Positions 60,875 to 64,000 of a DNA stretch of 64,000 nt are shown piece by piece (positions within the stretch are counted from its first letter, which is position 1; each line of letters begins with the position of its first letter). A program made the position numbers and the translations under genes. The notes beneath the pieces are model-generated. The model did not search any database. It was given only the letters and a program-made list of their open reading frames with translations, and was not told the DNA's origin. Source of the DNA: Stenotrophomonas sp. 24(2023) (GTDB taxonomy: Bacteria > Pseudomonadota > Gammaproteobacteria > Xanthomonadales > Xanthomonadaceae); the NCBI RefSeq assembly GCF_030913365.1, contig NZ_CP133160.1, forward strand, positions 4,378,001 to 4,442,000, in the 5' to 3' direction.

Positions 60875-61204
60875 TCAGGCGAGGAACTGCGTGATCGCCG
60901 CTTCGATCTGCGCCGGGGACTGGAACCCGGCCAACCGTGTGCGCTCGTCGCCGTCACGGAACAACGCCAGGGTCGGGGTCTGGCGCAGGCCCAGGTCACG
61001 GAAGAAAGCTTCGCCCACCACTTCCAGCTGCACCCGCAACAGGGTCATGCCCTGCCCGATGCCGCGGGCGCCGACGCGCTGCAACGACATCTCCAGCATC
61101 CGGCAGCCCGGACACTGGTCCTTGTGGAAATCCACCAGCACCCGCGGGTGCTCGGCCAGCAGTTGCCGGTACTGCTCAGGCGTGGTGGCGTCGATGATCT
61201 GCAT
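60875..61204 (-). CDS. Thioredoxin-family protein of the ribonucleotide reductase operon
   Basis: The 109-aa cytoplasmic thioredoxin has active site QCPGCRM and cis-Pro in RQTPTLALFRDG. It overlaps the flavodoxin gene by 29 bp and lies downstream of nrdAB. It probably re-reduces NrdA after each turnover, like NrdH or a dedicated thioredoxin. Confidence 0.88.
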   Translation of the reverse strand: MQIIDATTPEQYRQLLAEHPRVLVDFHKDQCPGCRMLEMSLQRVGARGIGQGMTLLRVQLEVVGEAFFRDLGLRQTPTLALFRDGDERTRLAGFQSPAQIEAAITQFLA

Positions 61205-61655
61205 GGGTCGTGCTCCGGTAATGGGCCAGGACCGCATCGGTCCAGGCGATGATGGCCTCGGCATGGCGCGGGCCATGCGGCATCTGTTCGATTTCCAGCG
61301 GGGGGTAGTCGCTGTGGAAGAAGCGCCGCAGCCGATGCACGGCACCACAGTAGTACTCGGCCCCCCACTGGGTTTCCCCGGTGCCGAACACCGCCACCTG
61401 CCCTGGCTGCTGCCCGTGCGCGGTCGCCGTGGCTACCCAGGCCTTCATCTCCGAGGGCGTGCGCCCGGCGTTGTCGGTCCAGCTGCCCAGCAGCACCAGG
61501 TCGGCCTGATCGAGCGGCAGCGGCGGCGGCTGGCGCAGGTCATCCGCTTCCTGCCAGTGCACAATGTGCCCGGCCGCGCGACAGCGTGCCGCCACCTGCC
61601 GCGCCAGCTCGCGGGTGTTGCCACTGAGCGAGGCAACCACGATCAGGATCTGCAA
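61176..61655 (-). CDS. Flavodoxin-family protein, NrdI-like by context
   Basis: The 159-aa protein starts at the TTG at 61655, where the flavodoxin fold begins (LQILIVVASLSGNTRELARQ); the frame upstream overlaps nrdB and is unlike flavodoxin. SLSGNT binds the FMN phosphate; LLGSWTDNAGRTPSE and FGTGETQWGAEYYCGAVHRL complete the fold. In class Ib reductases, NrdI supplies oxidant for a Mn cofactor. This protein is longer and not a clear NrdI, but its place between nrdB and a thioredoxin suggests a cofactor-assembly or reduction role. Confidence 0.8.
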   Translation of the reverse strand: MQILIVVASLSGNTRELARQVAARCRAAGHIVHWQEADDLRQPPPLPLDQADLVLLGSWTDNAGRTPSEMKAWVATATAHGQQPGQVAVFGTGETQWGAEYYCGAVHRLRRFFHSDYPPLEIEQMPHGPRHAEAIIAWTDAVLAHYRSTTHADHRRHHA

Positions 61656-61668
61656 TCGCGGGCCGGCC

Positions 61669-62709
61669 TCACAGATCGTCGAAACCGTTGTCGACATTGG
61701 TCTTCTTGTAGCTGGCATTGCGCATCTCGAAGAAGTCGGTCTTGGTCTCGGTGAAGTTGTCCGCATAGGCCTTGATCCACGGCATCACGTTGTCGGTGGT
61801 GTCGCTGTACAGGCGCTCGATGCCGAGCATGCCGGCCATCTTGTTGGCGCGGTACTTCACGTAGCGCACCATCTCGTCCACGTCGATGCCATCGATGCCG
61901 TCCAGCACCTCGGATGACCACTGGGTCTCCAGCTCGATCGCATGCTGGAACGCGCCGTGCACGTAGTCGGTCAGCTCGTGGGTCTGCAGTTCCGGGTTTT
62001 CGCCGACGATGGCGCGGATCACTTCGCTGATGAACTTGGTGTGGGCCAGCTCGTCGCGGTTGATGAAACTGATGATCTTGCCGGTTCCGGTCATGCGGTT
62101 CTGCCGCACCAGGTTGTAGAAGTAGGCGAAGCCCGAATAGAAGTTGATGCCTTCCAGGATCGAGGACTGGATGAGCGATTTCAGCAGCGTCTCGGCGGTC
62201 TTCTCGCGCAGGAAATCATCATAGGACGCCATGATCGGCGCATTGCGCTTGAGGATGGTCGGGTGCGTGCGGGCGATTTCGAAGATGCGGTTCTGGTTGG
62301 GCAGGTCGGTGATCGAGGCCAGCACGTAGCTGTAGCTCTCGTTGTGGATCACCTCCTGCTGGCCGATGATCGCCGCGTTGGCGTGCGCGGCCGGGTCGGT
62401 GATGTACTCGGCCACGTTGTAGATGAAGCGGGTCTGCGGTGAATCCAGCGTGGCCAGCAGCCCGATGATCGAATCGTAGGCGTTCTTTTCCCGTGCATCC
62501 AGCTCGCCGTACTGGCGCGCGTCGGCCTTCATGTCCACTTCGTCGGGAATCCAGAAGTTGGTCGACAGCTCCTTGTAGGCGCGATAGAACGAGGGGTAAG
62601 GGATGTCGTTCCAGTTCAGGATGCCGCTGGTGCGACCGTTGATGATGCCGGTACTGCGGTTGGGGTGGCGGGGTTCCAGGATCTTGATGCGGTCCAGCGG
62701 CGTTGCCAT
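61669..62709 (-). CDS. nrdB: Class I ribonucleotide reductase beta subunit
   Basis: The 346-aa protein has the dimetal and radical residues in order: D89 region (LLATLDSPQTRF), E119, H122 and radical Tyr126 (GQQEVIHNESYSY), the E in SILEGINFYSGF, and E-x2-H in INRDELAHTKF. It generates the tyrosyl radical for NrdA. The ATG at 62709 gives MATPLDRIKILEPRH. It lies 110 bp after nrdA. Confidence 0.94.
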   Translation of the reverse strand: MATPLDRIKILEPRHPNRSTGIINGRTSGILNWNDIPYPSFYRAYKELSTNFWIPDEVDMKADARQYGELDAREKNAYDSIIGLLATLDSPQTRFIYNVAEYITDPAAHANAAIIGQQEVIHNESYSYVLASITDLPNQNRIFEIARTHPTILKRNAPIMASYDDFLREKTAETLLKSLIQSSILEGINFYSGFAYFYNLVRQNRMTGTGKIISFINRDELAHTKFISEVIRAIVGENPELQTHELTDYVHGAFQHAIELETQWSSEVLDGIDGIDVDEMVRYVKYRANKMAGMLGIERLYSDTTDNVMPWIKAYADNFTETKTDFFEMRNASYKKTNVDNGFDDL

Positions 62710-62819
62710 GGTATGTCCTGTGGATGGATGGCGCCGGTCCGTGCCCGGCGGATTGTGCGGAGGCCGCGCGGTACGCTCGCCGGGCATGGCCCGGCGCTGC
62801 CGTGCGGTACAGGTGCCGA

Positions 62820-64000
62820 TCAGCTGGCGCACCACTCGCATTCGCTGATGTCGATGTCGTTGGAGCGCACGTAGTAGGTGGTCTTCAGGCCTTCGCGCCA
62901 GGCCGTCAGGTGCAGCTCCAGCAACGTGCTGGCACGGATGGTGCTGGGCACGTACAGGTTGAAGCTGATCGACTGGTCGACATGGCGCTGCCGCCGCGCG
63001 TTCTGCCGCACGCTGGCGAACTGGTCCACCCGGTAGGCGCCCTTCTCGTAGTACGGCCAGGTGTCCAGCGACAGGCCCGGGGCGGCGACCGGGCGCCGGA
63101 AGTCCTTCTTTTCCTCGTAGTAGAACGCGCTGTAGATCGGATCGATGGATGCCGTGGACCCGGCAATCTGGGCCGTGCTCATGTTCGGCGCCACCGCCAG
63201 CAGCCAGCCATTGCGCAGGCCGTGGGCCGCTACCTGCTGTGCCAGGGCTTCCCAGGCCTGGCCGTGGTAATCGCGGTCACGGAAGTAGGCACCGCTGTGC
63301 CAGTCGCTGCCCGCGAACATCGGGTAGCTGCCCTTCTCCCGGGCCAGCTGCGCGCTGGCCTGGATGGTCAGGAAATTGATGCGTTCGTACAGGCGGTCGG
63401 CCAGCAGCTCGGCATCCGGGGAATCCCACTGCACGCGCTGCTGCGCCAGCAGGTGGTGCCAGCCGAACGTACCCAGGCCGATCGCACGGTACTTGCGGTT
63501 GGTGATGGTCGCCTGCGGTACCGGCAACGCATTGAGGTCGATCACGTTGTCGAGCATGCGCACCTGGATCGGGATCAGCCGTTCCAGCACATCGGCCGCC
63601 AGCAGATCGTCCGGGGCGGCGATGGCGCGGCCCAGGTTGATCGAGGACAGGTTGCACACCACGAAATCGCCGGCGCGGCGGGTGGTGACGATCTGGTCGC
63701 CGCTGACGATCTCCTGGATCATCCGCGTCGGGCTCATGTTCTGCAGGATCTCAGTGCACAGGTTGCTGGAATAGACCATGCCCGCGTGCTTGTTCGGGTT
63801 CTTCCGGTTTACTTCATCGCGGTAGAACAGGAACGGGTTGCCGGTCTCCAGCTGGCTGACCATGATCCGCTTGAACAGGTCAATCGCCTTGACCGTGCGG
63901 CGGCTGATGCGCTCATCGGCCACCAGCTCGGCGTAGCGGTCGCGGAAGCTGCCCGATCCACGCTTCTCGTCATGGAAATCCTGCAGGTACCAGCCCTTGG
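62820..64000 (-). CDS. nrdA: Class I ribonucleotide reductase alpha subunit, C-terminal part
   Basis: The gene enters from the right edge, so about 393 C-terminal residues are visible. The segment contains SSNLCTEILQNMSPTR (active-site C-x-E), CNLSSINLGRA, VAPNMSTAQIAGSTASIDPI, the radical-transfer Tyr pair TTYYVRS, and a C-terminal redox pair ECEWCAS. It reduces ribonucleoside diphosphates. The frame is open to position 64000 with KGWYLQDFHDEKRGSGSFRD upstream. Confidence 0.94.
   Translation of the reverse strand, partial: KGWYLQDFHDEKRGSGSFRDRYAELVADERISRRTVKAIDLFKRIMVSQLETGNPFLFYRDEVNRKNPNKHAGMVYSSNLCTEILQNMSPTRMIQEIVSGDQIVTTRRAGDFVVCNLSSINLGRAIAAPDDLLAADVLERLIPIQVRMLDNVIDLNALPVPQATITNRKYRAIGLGTFGWHHLLAQQRVQWDSPDAELLADRLYERINFLTIQASAQLAREKGSYPMFAGSDWHSGAYFRDRDYHGQAWEALAQQVAAHGLRNGWLLAVAPNMSTAQIAGSTASIDPIYSAFYYEEKKDFRRPVAAPGLSLDTWPYYEKGAYRVDQFASVRQNARRQRHVDQSISFNLYVPSTIRASTLLELHLTAWREGLKTTYYVRSNDIDISECEWCAS

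Noticed and set aside
59242..60894. 550-aa plus-strand open frame through mntH and the array
   Set aside because: It is an alternate frame of mntH with Gly/Arg/His/Pro-rich sequence typical of GC-rich shadows.

Overview
The window looks like a chromosomal piece of Stenotrophomonas or a close relative (Xanthomonadaceae). It has high GC throughout and an entCEBB'FA-type catecholate siderophore operon with a stand-alone carrier protein. It has many TonB-dependent receptors and many copies of the GTAG-headed palindromic repeat (SMAG/REP type) described in S. maltophilia. The species call is inference from gene content. No tRNA, rRNA, CRISPR array, prophage or insertion sequence was seen, and gene density is about one per kb.

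Layout. 1-0.9 kb: end of an ECF sigma factor and a stand-alone STN-domain protein. 1-2.65 kb: Lrp regulator and AzlCD exporter. 2.7-5.9 kb: an FNR-box-controlled PAS/diflavin reductase operon facing fnr. 6.3-8.7 kb: Lpp-like lipoprotein, L,D-transpeptidase, serine hydrolase. 8.75-14.2 kb: AraC regulator and a four-gene FUSC/HlyD/outer-membrane efflux operon. 14.2-18.6 kb: membrane protein, serine hydrolase, DUF6249-ECF sigma-membrane protein operon, M14 peptidase. 18.7-22.7 kb: DUF3348, a MotA/ExbB-like long coiled-coil protein (DUF802), a MotB/OmpA-like protein and DUF2894. This operon looks like an uncharacterised ion-driven motor and is the most intriguing unit here.

22.8-28.7 kb: a Fur-type operon (DUF4198, EF-hand protein, ApbE-DUF2271 fusion, heme/iron-type receptor). 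28.8-32.8 kb: a Pho-box-preceded TonB receptor and phytase-like enzyme. 32.9-42.5 kb: the siderophore operon (exporter, entC, fused entE-entB, carrier protein, entF, entA), with most genes overlapping by 4 nt behind a Fur-like box. 42.6-48.5 kb: oxidoreductases, two LysR regulators, LLM enzyme, GNAT, SDR and clusters of GTAG repeats. 48.6-51.9 kb: thioredoxin-like lipoprotein and a SoxR-type promoter driving Mn-SOD, a flavin reductase and a TPR protein. 51.9-54.8 kb: fatty acid desaturase and its reductase, divergent from a FabR/DesT-like regulator.

54.9-60.5 kb: methyltransferase, then a metal-uptake locus. It holds a TonB receptor behind Zur-like and MntR-like palindromes, a periplasmic thioredoxin-like protein, mntR and mntH. 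60.5-60.9 kb: a 36-bp tandem array grown from a GTAG palindrome. 60.9-64 kb: a class I ribonucleotide reductase operon (nrdA partial, nrdB, flavodoxin, thioredoxin). Metal and oxidative-stress handling (Fur, MntR, SoxR-like and FNR sites) is the recurring theme.
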